From the NCBI GenBank assembly GCA_023428335.1, contig JAEYYS010000283.1, positions 1 to 22,542 on the forward strand: DNA of 22,542 nt. The letters run 5' to 3'. The position numbers and the translations under genes are program-made. Origin of the DNA: Verrucomicrobiota bacterium (GTDB lineage Bacteria > Verrucomicrobiota > Verrucomicrobiia > Verrucomicrobiales > Verrucomicrobiaceae). How positions within the stretch are numbered: the stretch's first letter is position 1; every line of letters begins with the position of its first letter. Positions 9,530-17,024 of this stretch are shown here, one piece after another. The notes beneath the pieces are model-generated. The model searched no databases. It saw nothing but the letters and a program-made list of their open reading frames with translations, and was not told the DNA's origin.

Positions 9530-10762
9530 CTATTCGACCATCACCGCCGCCCGCAGCGAGGCCAGCGCCTGCTGCGCGGCTTCCGGCGTGCGCGCGTGCA
9601 CCCGCAGCAGCGGCTCGCCAGCGCGCACCGCCGTGCCGGTTTTGAGCATGCGGTCGACCCCGACCGCAGGATCGATCGTGTCCGAGGCCTTGGCGCGACC
9701 GGCACCGAGTGCCACCAGGGTGCGACCGACAATCCCGGCATCGAGTCGCCGCAGCACGCCAGAGGCCGGAGCTGGCAGATCGACGATGACCGGTGCGGCA
9801 TGAACCTGCGCGAGGCACTCCAGCGACTCGACCTCGCCACCCTGCGCCGCCACCATCGCCTGGAACTTCTGCCAGGCCTCGCCGTTGCGCAAACGTGCGG
9901 CGTGCACAGCCCGCGGCGAATCCGAAACCTCGCAGGCGAGGTCGAGCACGAGCGCCTCCAGGTCGGGCGGTCCCCCGCCCTGCAGGCAGCGAACGCATTC
10001 GACGACCTCAAGGGCGTTGCCGGCCGCCTCCCCCGTGGGTTCATCCATCCGGTTGAGCTGAACCCGCGCATCCACCCCCAGGGCGCGACCGACCGCGACC
10101 AGCCGTTCAGCCAGTTCGCACGCGCCGGCTTCAGTGGTCATGAAGGCACCGCTGCCAAACTTCACATCGAGCACCAGACGGTCGAGGCCCTCGGCCAGCT
10201 TTTTGCAGAGAATGCTCGACGTCAGCAGGGGAATGCTCGGCACCGTGGCGGTGACATCGCGCAGGGCATACAGCCTGCGGTCGGCCGGGCACAACTCCTC
10301 GCTCTGGCCGGCGATGACGCAGCCAAGACGCGCCACCAACTCCTGCAGTTCCCCAACCCCGAGGCGGGTGCGAAAACCGGGAATGGCTTCGAGCTTGTCG
10401 AGCGTACCGCCGGTGAGGCCGAGGCCGCGCCCGGCCAGCATGGGCACCCATAAACCGTCGCAGGCAAGCAGCGGCGCGACAATGAGCGAGGTCTTGTCGC
10501 CAACGCCGCCGGTGGAATGTTTGTCGGCCCGCGGTGGCGCGTCCGCCGGCCAGGTCAGAACGCTGCCGCTGTGCTGCATGGCCTCGGTCAGCACCGTCGT
10601 CTCCTCCAGGCTCATGCCGCGGAAGAACACCGCCATCGCCAGGGCGCTCATCTGATAATCCGGCAGGTCACCGTCGGTGTACGCACGAATCAGCGCGCGG
10701 ATCTCGTCGGCGGCGAGGGCGCCGCCGTCGCGCTTGCGTTCGATGAGGCTGGGGACGTGCAT
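9530..10762 (-). CDS. deoA: Thymidine / pyrimidine-nucleoside phosphorylase
   Basis: Splits thymidine (and perhaps uridine or deoxyuridine) with phosphate into free base and pentose-1-phosphate, feeding sugar carbon into central metabolism. The 410-residue protein shows an N-terminal helical domain, the phosphate-binding KHSTGGVGDK at 81-90, AGRGLGLTGGTLDKLEAIPGF at about 110-130, DVKFGSGAFM and MDEPTGEAAGN, then the C-terminal PYNP domain ending around HARTPEAAQQAL. It is slightly shorter than E. coli DeoA (about 440). Whether it is thymidine-specific or a broad pyrimidine-nucleoside enzyme cannot be read from the sequence. It lies 33 bases behind the CstA-type transporter on the same strand, so the two probably share a transcript. 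The start has no Shine-Dalgarno. Confidence 0.93.
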   Translation of the reverse strand: MHVPSLIERKRDGGALAADEIRALIRAYTDGDLPDYQMSALAMAVFFRGMSLEETTVLTEAMQHSGSVLTWPADAPPRADKHSTGGVGDKTSLIVAPLLACDGLWVPMLAGRGLGLTGGTLDKLEAIPGFRTRLGVGELQELVARLGCVIAGQSEELCPADRRLYALRDVTATVPSIPLLTSSILCKKLAEGLDRLVLDVKFGSGAFMTTEAGACELAERLVAVGRALGVDARVQLNRMDEPTGEAAGNALEVVECVRCLQGGGPPDLEALVLDLACEVSDSPRAVHAARLRNGEAWQKFQAMVAAQGGEVESLECLAQVHAAPVIVDLPAPASGVLRRLDAGIVGRTLVALGAGRAKASDTIDPAVGVDRMLKTGTAVRAGEPLLRVHARTPEAAQQALASLRAAVMVE

Positions 10763-10767
10763 GACGA

Positions 10768-10793
10768 CGGCGACCGCCGCACACCGGTCGCCG
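10768..10793. promoter_or_regulatory. Hairpin in the cstA-deoA gap
   Basis: A perfect 9-bp inverted repeat (CGGCGACCG at 10768-10776 and its complement at 10785-10793, 8-base loop) fills most of the 33-base gap, between the cstA stop and the deoA start. There is no T-run after it in the minus direction, so it is unlikely to be a strong terminator. It would sit where the ribosome must load for deoA, and could lower deoA translation or protect the upstream message. Confidence 0.5.
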
Positions 10794-10795
10794 GT

Positions 10796-12838
10796 TCAGG
10801 CGGCGTCGGCAAGCGGCACGTAGGGATCCTCGCGCAGCTGCGTCTTCTTGGTGCCACTGAGCAGGCGCACCCACTCGACGAAGCAGCCGAGGAAGATGAT
10901 CGCCACCGCAGCGAGGAAGAAGAATGTCACGGCGGTGTCGACCTGGAAGTTGAACTGCTGGGCGGCCCAGATTTTCATTTCCTCGGGCGTACCCCCGGCG
11001 GCGAGCTTCTCGCCGTAGAACTTGGCACCGGCAATGAAGCCCATGCGGTAATCGGCATCGAACAGTTTGACCCAGCCGGCGCTGAAGGTCGCACTCATCA
11101 GGAAGACCAGCGGCACGGCTGTGACCGCCAGGTAGCGCGCCTTGCCCATCTTGATGAGGATGGTGGTGCCCAAGCAGAAGGCGATGACGGCGAGCAGCTG
11201 GTTGGCGATGCCGAACAGCGGCCAGAGGGTGTTGATGCCGCCGAGCGGATCGACGACCCCCTGATAGAGGAAGTAGCCCCAGGCGGCGACCAGCAGGCCG
11301 CTGGCGAAAACGTTGGCCGGCAGGCTGCGCGTGTTACCCAGCGGTTTCCAGAGGCCGCCGAGGAAGTCCTGCAGAATGAAGCGGCCGACGCGCGTGCCGG
11401 CATCAATCGTCGTCAAAATGAACAAGGCCTCGAACATGATGGCAAAGTGGTACCAGAAGGCCATCCAGCTATCGCCGAAGGCGCGCGCAAACATGTGGGC
11501 CATGCCGACGGCAAAGGTCGGCGCACCGCCGGCGCGGCCGAACATGGTCTTTTCGCCGATGTCGGCAGCGAGCTTGTTCATGCCTTCAACCGTCACCGGG
11601 AAGCCGGCGCTGGTGACCACAGCGGCGACCTGTTCAGGGGGCATCGTCTTGTTGATGCCGGCATTGATGGCGAAATACTCGCCCGGCTGCAGGGCGCAAG
11701 CGGCAACCAGGGCCATCAGGGCGACCAGCATTTCGGTGACCATGGCGCCGTAGGCGACGCTGCGGATGGCGTCCTCGCGGTCGAGCAACTTGGGCGTGGT
11801 TCCCGAGGAGATGAGGGCATGGAAGCCGGAAACGGCGCCGCAGGCGATGGTGATGAAGACGAAGGGGAAAACCTTGCCGGCGAAGACCAGGCCGGTGCCG
11901 TCGACGAAGCGGGTCAGCTTGGGCATGTGCAGCTCGGGTGCCACCCAGACCACGGCGACGGCGAGCACGGCGACCGTGCCGATCTTCATGAAGGTGCTCA
12001 GGTAGTCGCGTGGCGCCAGCAGCATCCACACCGGCAGCACCGAGGCGGCAAAACCGTAGATCATGATGGAGATGGCCAGCCATTCGCCACTCTGGTCGAA
12101 CCAGGACGACAGCCCCCACTCACCGAGCTTGCTGCCGGCCCAGACGCTGGCCAGCAGACCGACGATGCCGAAAATGGTGACATTGCGAACGCTGATTTTG
12201 AAGATCGTGTGACCGATGCCCATGATGAAGGCCAGCGGGATCGTCATCACAATGGTGAACAGGCCCCAGGGGCTTTCCGCCAGAGCCTTGACCACCACCA
12301 GGCCGAGCACGGCGAGCAGGATCGTCATGATGGCCAGCACTGAGATCATGGCGACCAGGCCGACGACAGGGTTGACCTCCTCCTTGAGCATCTGGCCGAC
12401 CGATTTGCCGCCGCGGCGGATCGAGGCGAACATGACAATCGCATCATGCACCCCGCCCCCGAGGGTGGCGCCGATGAGGATCCAGAGCATGCCGGGCAGG
12501 TAGCCGAACTGTGCCGCCAGCACCGGGCCCACGAGCGGCCCGGGACCGGCGATGGCCGCAAAGTGGTGGCCAAACACGACCCAGCGATTGGTCGGCACGT
12601 AGTCCTTGCCATCGCGATGTGTCACCGACGGCGGTGCGCGATGGGCGTCGAGCACCAGCACCTTGGTCATCAGCCACTTGCTGTAGAAACGGTAGGCCAC
12701 CGCAAATGAGCACAGGCCCGCCACCACCAGCCAGAGGGCATTGATGGTTTCACCTTTGTGAAACGCAGAAAAGGCCACGGACCCCGCGCCAAGCGCGGAG
12801 ATGGCCAGCCAAAGAAGGACTCGGAGGGCTTTCGACAT
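10796..12838 (-). CDS. cstA: CstA-family carbon starvation transporter
   Basis: Multi-pass inner-membrane protein of the CstA/BtsT family, whose members import pyruvate or peptides during carbon shortage. The 680 residues match the family (E. coli CstA about 700). Characteristic segments are NRWVVFGHHFAAIAGPGPLVG near the N-terminus, LGGGVHDAIVMFASIRRGGKSVG, FSGFHALISSGTTPK-type motif (here SGFHALISSGTTPKLLDRE) and several later membrane helices. I start at the ATG at 12836-12838, MSKALRVLLWLAISALGAG, whose first helix fits; a farther upstream start at 13063 would run into the neighbouring gene's terminator and coding region. The leader is nearly absent if the promoter at 12847-12874 is right. 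The gene is followed by deoA. Substrate (pyruvate or peptide) is not resolved by sequence. Confidence 0.95.
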   Translation of the reverse strand: MSKALRVLLWLAISALGAGSVAFSAFHKGETINALWLVVAGLCSFAVAYRFYSKWLMTKVLVLDAHRAPPSVTHRDGKDYVPTNRWVVFGHHFAAIAGPGPLVGPVLAAQFGYLPGMLWILIGATLGGGVHDAIVMFASIRRGGKSVGQMLKEEVNPVVGLVAMISVLAIMTILLAVLGLVVVKALAESPWGLFTIVMTIPLAFIMGIGHTIFKISVRNVTIFGIVGLLASVWAGSKLGEWGLSSWFDQSGEWLAISIMIYGFAASVLPVWMLLAPRDYLSTFMKIGTVAVLAVAVVWVAPELHMPKLTRFVDGTGLVFAGKVFPFVFITIACGAVSGFHALISSGTTPKLLDREDAIRSVAYGAMVTEMLVALMALVAACALQPGEYFAINAGINKTMPPEQVAAVVTSAGFPVTVEGMNKLAADIGEKTMFGRAGGAPTFAVGMAHMFARAFGDSWMAFWYHFAIMFEALFILTTIDAGTRVGRFILQDFLGGLWKPLGNTRSLPANVFASGLLVAAWGYFLYQGVVDPLGGINTLWPLFGIANQLLAVIAFCLGTTILIKMGKARYLAVTAVPLVFLMSATFSAGWVKLFDADYRMGFIAGAKFYGEKLAAGGTPEEMKIWAAQQFNFQVDTAVTFFFLAAVAIIFLGCFVEWVRLLSGTKKTQLREDPYVPLADAA

Positions 12839-12846
12839 GATCGGCG

Positions 12847-12874
12847 ACGATAGCGGGAGAGGGCGGCGCGGCAA
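12847..12874 (-). promoter_or_regulatory. Possible sigma-70 promoter for cstA
   Basis: On the minus strand TTGCCG (12869-12874) and TATCGT (12847-12852) are 16 bases apart, each matching consensus at four of six positions. Transcription would begin at about 12840, two bases before the start codon, implying an almost leaderless message. No CRP-type site is visible. Confidence 0.35.
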
Positions 12875-12879
12875 GGCGC

Positions 12880-12910
12880 AAAAAAGCCGGGGGCGTTTTC
12901 CGCCCCCGGC
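12880..12910 (-). terminator. Intrinsic terminator of the first-listed amt gene
   Basis: A perfect 10-bp stem (12886-12895 with 12901-12910, 5-base loop) is followed on the minus strand by six T residues (12880-12885). It lies 22 bases beyond the stop of the ammonium transporter at 12933-14393 and insulates it from cstA. Confidence 0.9.
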
Positions 12911-12932
12911 CGGATGCAACAGGCAGGATGCC

Positions 12933-14393
12933 TCACTCGTAGGCCGCCTCGCCATGCTCGGCGAGGTCGAGGCCCTGGCTTTCCACCTCGGGCTCGGCAC
13001 GCAGACCCACCAGAGCCTTGACCACCAGGGCGATGACCACGGTGGCGGCAACGCTCCAGACAATGGTCAGGCCGATGGCCTTGAACTGCTCGACCAGCAG
13101 GCCCTCCTTGAGGCCGGCCACGACGCTGTTGGCGCGTTCATCGGCAAAGACGCCGGTCAAAACTGCGCCGAGCGTGCCGCCAACCCCGTGGATGCCGAAG
13201 GTGTCGAGGGCGTCGTCATAGCCGAGCCAGTTCTTCAGGTAGGCGACGGCAAAGTAGGGCACGATGCCGGCCAGCACCCCCATGATGACCGAGGAGGTGG
13301 CGGTGACGAAGCCAGCACCGGGGGTGATGACAACCAGACCGGCGACGATGCCCGAGCAGAAACCGAGCACCGAGGGCTTGCCGCGCAGGATCCACTCGAC
13401 GACCGCCCAGACAAAGCCGGCGGTGGCGGCGGCGAGGGTGGTGGTGGTGAAGGCGTTGGCGGCGATGGCGTCGGCGCCGAGGGCGGAACCGGCGTTGAAG
13501 CCGTACCAGCCGACCCAGAGCATGCCGGTGCCGATCGAGCAGAGCACCATGCTGTGCGGGGCCATCGACTCCTTGCCGACGCCGCGGCGCTTGCCGAGCA
13601 GGATGCAGAGCACCAGGGCGCTCCAGCCCGAGGTCATGTGCACGACGGTGCCGCCGGCGAAGTCGATCGCCTTGATGCCTGCGTCCGGATTGAGCGGACC
13701 GCACATCAGGCCGCTGCCGGCCCAAACCATGTGCGCAAAGGGAAAGTACACCACGAACATCCAAATGGCGGTGAACAGCAGCACCGAGATGAACTTCATG
13801 CGCTCGGCGATGGCACCGACGATGAGCGCCGGCGTGATGATGGCAAAGGTGAGCTGAAACATCGCCCACATGCTGTCGCTGATCCAATGGTAGCCGGCAC
13901 CGACGTTGCCGGGCTCAACCCCGTCCAGGAACTTGAAGCTGAGGTCGCCGATGTAGGCGTTGCCGGCACCGAACGACAGGCTGTAGCCGCAGGCCCACCA
14001 GAGAATGGTGACCAGACCGGCAATGCCCATGCACTGGGCGATCACCGACAGCACGTTCTTGCGCCGCACCAGGCCGCCGTAAAACAGCGCCAACCCCGGC
14101 AGGGTCATGAACAGCACCAGCGCGGTGCTGACCATCTGCCAGGCATTGTGGCCCGGACCCGGACCGGGGATCTTCGACTTGCCGGCCTCAGTGACGCGGG
14201 CGCCATTGTTGAGGTAGGCCTGAATGTCGGCCAGATCAGCGGCCAGCTCCTCGAGCGTGGGCGTCTTGGCAGCCTCGGCGGCCGGAGCCGGCGCGGCGGG
14301 CGCCTCCTGGGCGGAGACAGCGCCGCCCCAGAGGGCGGCCGAGGCGAGAAGACCGCACGCAAGCGTGCGCCAGCAGGTCGGGATGCGAATCAT
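12933..14393 (-). CDS. amt: Ammonium transporter (Amt), AmtB-like
   Basis: Trimeric inner-membrane ammonium channel. The 486-residue precursor starts with a signal peptide (cleavage likely after AVSA, residue 28), then an Ala/Pro-rich spacer to about 45 and the Amt core. Core features are the AmtB-like MTLPGLALFYGGLVRRKNVLS at 96-116, DFAGGTVVHMTSG at 244-256 with pore His252, and DTFGIHGVGGTLGA at 397-410 with pore His402. The C-terminus GLRAEPEVESQGLDLAEHGEAAYE is the cytosolic tail type that PII (GlnK) proteins bind. It lies downstream of a second amt gene in the same direction but has its own sigma-54-type promoter and terminator. No glnK or glnB gene is adjacent, unlike the usual amtB-glnK pair. 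Confidence 0.96.
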   Translation of the reverse strand: MIRIPTCWRTLACGLLASAALWGGAVSAQEAPAAPAPAAEAAKTPTLEELAADLADIQAYLNNGARVTEAGKSKIPGPGPGHNAWQMVSTALVLFMTLPGLALFYGGLVRRKNVLSVIAQCMGIAGLVTILWWACGYSLSFGAGNAYIGDLSFKFLDGVEPGNVGAGYHWISDSMWAMFQLTFAIITPALIVGAIAERMKFISVLLFTAIWMFVVYFPFAHMVWAGSGLMCGPLNPDAGIKAIDFAGGTVVHMTSGWSALVLCILLGKRRGVGKESMAPHSMVLCSIGTGMLWVGWYGFNAGSALGADAIAANAFTTTTLAAATAGFVWAVVEWILRGKPSVLGFCSGIVAGLVVITPGAGFVTATSSVIMGVLAGIVPYFAVAYLKNWLGYDDALDTFGIHGVGGTLGAVLTGVFADERANSVVAGLKEGLLVEQFKAIGLTIVWSVAATVVIALVVKALVGLRAEPEVESQGLDLAEHGEAAYE

Positions 14394-14415
14394 GGCGATG
14401 GTTGGGATGGTTGAA

Positions 14416-14442
14416 GACCCGGGCGAGGTTGGCGCCCGGGTC
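14416..14442 (-). promoter_or_regulatory. Hairpin in the amt 5' leader
   Basis: A perfect 10-bp inverted repeat (GACCCGGGCG at 14416-14425 and its complement at 14433-14442) with a 7-base loop. It falls just downstream of the predicted sigma-54 start (about 14445), so the amt message would begin almost directly with this stem, 22 bases before the ATG. It has no T-run, so a protective 5' stem or a protein/sRNA-binding structure is more likely than termination. Confidence 0.55.
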
Positions 14443-14455
14443 GACTGGCACAGCG

Positions 14456-14471
14456 AGCAGGAGGCGTGCCA
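14456..14471 (-). promoter_or_regulatory. Sigma-54 (RpoN) promoter for amt at 12933-14393
   Basis: The minus strand reads TGGCACGCCTCCTGCT. The invariant GG (14469-14470) and GC (14457-14458) are exactly 10 bases apart, and TGGCACG matches the -24 consensus. Transcription would start near 14445. Nitrogen-limitation control through RpoN and NtrC is the usual logic for amt genes. No clear NtrC site is seen. Confidence 0.75.
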
Positions 14472-14475
14472 AGTT

Positions 14476-14509
14476 GAAAAGAAAGCCCCGGCACCTGGGT
14501 GCCGGGGCT
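14476..14509 (-). terminator. Intrinsic terminator of the second amt gene
   Basis: A perfect 12-bp stem (14484-14495 with 14498-14509) is followed on the minus strand by the T-rich tail TTTCTTTTC (14476-14484). It ends only about 5 bases before the -24 element of the next amt promoter, so terminator and promoter are packed back to back. Confidence 0.8.
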
Positions 14510-14543
14510 CGGGAGCAGCGGATGACGTAACCTTCCGCCGGGA

Positions 14544-15953
14544 TCAGTGGATGTTCTGGAAGTTCGGGTAGGCGACGTTGCCGTGCTCGCCGATGTCGAG
14601 ACCTTCCGATTCCTCCTCGCGGCTGACCCGCAGGCCCATGACCATCTTGAGAACCAGGAAGAGCACGAAGGCGAAGGCGAAGGCGAAGACCCCGTAGGCC
14701 ACCACACCGATCAGCTGGCTGGTCAGCTGCGCGCCGCCGGCCTTGGCGCCGAACAGGCCGACCGCCAGCGTGCCCCAGATGCCGCAAACCAGGTGCACCG
14801 AGATCGCACCGACCGGATCGTCGATCTTGATCTTGTCGAAGAACAGCACCGACAGGACCACGAGCACCCCGGCGATGAGGCCGATGACGATCGAACTGCC
14901 CGGGCTCATCTGGTCGGCGCCGGCGGTGATGCCCACCAGGCCGGCAAGGATGCCGTTGAGCGCCATCGACAGGTCAGGCTTCTTGAGGAAGAGGATCGAC
15001 ACCATCGCGGCGCCGACGCCACCGGCCGCGGCGGCCAGCGCGGTGGTGACCAGGGTCAGGGAGACCAGGGCGGGATCCGCCGACAGCACCGAACCGCCGT
15101 TGAAGCCAAACCAGCCCAGCCAGAGCAGGAAGACACCGATCGTGGCGAGGGGCATGCTGTGGCCAAGGATGGGCCGGACCTTGCCGTCGGCCGTGTATTT
15201 GCCGAGACGCGGCCCAAGCAGGATCACACCGGCGAGCGCACCCCAGCCACCGACCGAGTGCACGAGGGTCGAACCGGCAAAGTCATAGAAGGGCGTATCC
15301 AGGCGGTTGAGCCAGCCGTTGCCCCACTTCCAGCTGCCGGCGATCGGGTAGCAGACGGCGACGAAAATCGTCGAGAAAACCAGGAAGGAACCCAGCTTGA
15401 TGCGCTCGGCCACCGCACCCGAAACGATGGTCGCAGCGGTGGCGGCGAACATGGCCTGGAAGAGGAAGTCGGTCCAATAGGTGTAACCAACGTTGTAGGC
15501 CGAAGTGACGCCTGCCTCATCGGTGCCGATGCCGAAGCCCGCAAACTTGTACCAGAACTGCGAGTCGCCGTCGGCGAAGCCCGGATACATCAGGTTGAAG
15601 CCGCACAGCGCATAGGTCAGCAGGCCGATGCACGGGATGAGCGTGTTCTTGAACAGGATGTTGACGGTGTTCTTCGACTGGGTCAGACCGGACTCCACGG
15701 TGGCGAAGCCAAGGTGCATGATGAAGACCAGGGCGGCCGCAATCATCATCCACAGGTTGTTCGTGGTGAAGAGTTCGACCGAGGGCCCCTCGGCGGCGGG
15801 GGCGGCCTCCGCGGCGGGAGCCGCAGCAGCTTCAGCGGCCGCCGGCGCCACTTCCTGGGCGAAGGCGGAAGGTTCGAGCGTCAGCCCCCAAGTCGCCACC
15901 GCGACTCCGGCGGCGAGCAGGCATGCAGTCCAATGGTGTCTGGTTGTCAGCAT
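14544..15953 (-). CDS. amt: Ammonium transporter (Amt), second paralogue
   Basis: A 469-residue Amt with a different sequence class from its neighbour. The signal peptide probably ends at SAFA (residue 32), followed by a Glu/Ala/Pro-rich spacer to about 56. The core has MHLGFATVESGLTQSKNTVN at 79-98 in place of the AmtB-like FYGG segment, DFAGSTLVHSVGGWGAL at 224-240 with His232, FGFNGGSVLS, and AISVHLVCGIWGT at 383-395 with His387, so the twin pore histidines are kept. The C-terminal tail, GLDIGEHGNVAYPNFQNIH, resembles the PII-interacting tail of the other copy. I start at the ATG at 15951-15953, where the signal peptide begins; a farther upstream frame would include the sigma-54 promoter. 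Divergence between the two copies argues for separate affinities or roles rather than a recent duplication. Confidence 0.96.
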   Translation of the reverse strand: MLTTRHHWTACLLAAGVAVATWGLTLEPSAFAQEVAPAAAEAAAAPAAEAAPAAEGPSVELFTTNNLWMMIAAALVFIMHLGFATVESGLTQSKNTVNILFKNTLIPCIGLLTYALCGFNLMYPGFADGDSQFWYKFAGFGIGTDEAGVTSAYNVGYTYWTDFLFQAMFAATAATIVSGAVAERIKLGSFLVFSTIFVAVCYPIAGSWKWGNGWLNRLDTPFYDFAGSTLVHSVGGWGALAGVILLGPRLGKYTADGKVRPILGHSMPLATIGVFLLWLGWFGFNGGSVLSADPALVSLTLVTTALAAAAGGVGAAMVSILFLKKPDLSMALNGILAGLVGITAGADQMSPGSSIVIGLIAGVLVVLSVLFFDKIKIDDPVGAISVHLVCGIWGTLAVGLFGAKAGGAQLTSQLIGVVAYGVFAFAFAFVLFLVLKMVMGLRVSREEESEGLDIGEHGNVAYPNFQNIH

Positions 15954-16011
15954 AGTGATTTCTGTTTGAGTTGGTGTTTGGCGGCTACGGGAACCGTTCA
16001 AACCGTTCTCA

Positions 16012-16027
16012 AGCAGGGGCCGTGCCA
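16012..16027 (-). promoter_or_regulatory. Sigma-54 (RpoN) promoter for amt at 14544-15953
   Basis: The minus strand reads TGGCACGGCCCCTGCT, with GG and GC exactly 10 bases apart and 14 of 16 bases identical to the other amt promoter. Transcription would begin near 16001, about 48 bases before the start codon. Two ACCGTTC copies, 9 bases apart (15993-16008), straddle the predicted start and could bind a regulator. Confidence 0.75.
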
Positions 16028-16087
16028 GATTCGCCCAAGGAATTTTTTTCGTGCCATCAAATCTCGGTCTAACCAGTGATCTGGCAC

Positions 16088-16114
16088 AAAAAAAGCGCGC
16101 CCCGAGGGGCGCGC
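16088..16114 (-). terminator. Intrinsic terminator of the TIM-barrel isomerase gene
   Basis: GCGCGCCCC (16095-16103) pairs perfectly with 16106-16114, and the minus strand continues with seven T residues (16088-16094). It lies about 50 bases beyond the stop of the 16163-16975 gene and marks the end of that minus-strand transcript. Confidence 0.87.
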
Positions 16115-16162
16115 CAGAAGCGGCAAACCGGCGCTCCGGAACCGAGCGCACTGCCAGGAACC

Positions 16163-16975
16163 TCAGGCCAACTGCTCGCGCAGGTAGCGGATGCTCTCGC
16201 GGGCGATGTGCTCGGGGCCCGGGCTGTAGTCGAAGACCTCGACCGACAGATAACCCTCATACTTCACCTCGCGCAGGGCGGCGATGATGGGCTCGTACTT
16301 CACCTCGCCCATGCCCGGCCCGAGCAGGTTCGGATCGTTGGCATGAAAGTGCACAAACCAGTCCTTGCTGGCGCGGATGATGTCGGCAATCGGCGTCGGC
16401 TCATCGCTCATCGCCTTGACGTCGAGGTGCAGCTTGCAGGAGGGATGATCGACGAGTTTGCAGAAGCGGATCGTCTCCTCGGCGGTGTTGAGGAAGTTCG
16501 TCTCCTTGCGACCCAGCGGCTCCATGGCGATGACGACGCCGTACTTGCCGGCCTCCTCGGCCACCAGACGCACAGTGTCGGCGGCACGCTCAAAGGCTTC
16601 CTCGTACTTCCATTCCGGCACGGTGTTGCGCGCCTTCGGGCTGCCCCAGACCATGATGCGACCGCCGGTCATGGCGCAGAAGCGGGCGAGATGGCGACCA
16701 AACTTCGCGGTCTCGGCGCGCAGCAGGGCGTCGGGCGTGGTGATGTGGAACCAGGAGGGTTTGGTCAGCAACCAGTGCAGGCCGAGGATGTCGAGGCCGA
16801 ACGACGAGGCGATGCGGCTCAGCCGCAGGGCGTCGGCCTCGGTCAGTTCGCGCGGGTCCTCCTTGAGGGTGAAGGGGGCGAGTTCAAGGGCCTGGTAGCC
16901 GGCGGCGGCGGCGTCCTCGCAGACCTGTTCGAAGGGGCGGCCGGGGTAGGTTTCGTTGCAGATGGCAAAGCGCAT
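16163..16975 (-). CDS. Sugar isomerase/epimerase, xylose-isomerase-like TIM barrel
   Basis: A 270-residue cytoplasmic protein of the AP-endonuclease-2/xylose-isomerase-like TIM-barrel superfamily, which includes ketose 3-epimerases, hydroxypyruvate isomerase and inosose dehydratase. Strand-end acidic and histidine residues typical of the divalent metal site are visible: Glu152 in AMEPL, Asp185 in LHLDVK, His211 in HFHAND and Glu246 in SVEVFD. From memory these are the same numbers as the metal ligands of Agrobacterium D-psicose 3-epimerase, which supports a functional metal centre but not that exact substrate. The ATG at 16973-16975 gives the natural first strand MRFAICNETY. The gene lies 49 bases behind the RraA-type gene and ends at a strong terminator, so the two likely form one transcript for a sugar or sugar-acid pathway. 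Confidence 0.88.
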   Translation of the reverse strand: MRFAICNETYPGRPFEQVCEDAAAAGYQALELAPFTLKEDPRELTEADALRLSRIASSFGLDILGLHWLLTKPSWFHITTPDALLRAETAKFGRHLARFCAMTGGRIMVWGSPKARNTVPEWKYEEAFERAADTVRLVAEEAGKYGVVIAMEPLGRKETNFLNTAEETIRFCKLVDHPSCKLHLDVKAMSDEPTPIADIIRASKDWFVHFHANDPNLLGPGMGEVKYEPIIAALREVKYEGYLSVEVFDYSPGPEHIARESIRYLREQLA

Positions 16976-17024
16976 GACGGCCAAGACTGGCCGGCAGCCC
17001 CGCCGAGTCAACCCGGCTTTTCCC

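Noticed and set aside
10517..12343. Plus-strand open frame of 608 codons opposite deoA and cstA
   Set aside because: Spans parts of two clear minus-strand genes and their gap, and gives an unstructured His/Asp/Gly-rich product.
16082..16097. Plus-strand TGGCAC...GC with GG-N10-GC spacing
   Set aside because: The -12 part is AAGCG rather than TTGC, it is made by the T-run and stem of a terminator, and it would point into an antisense direction with no gene.
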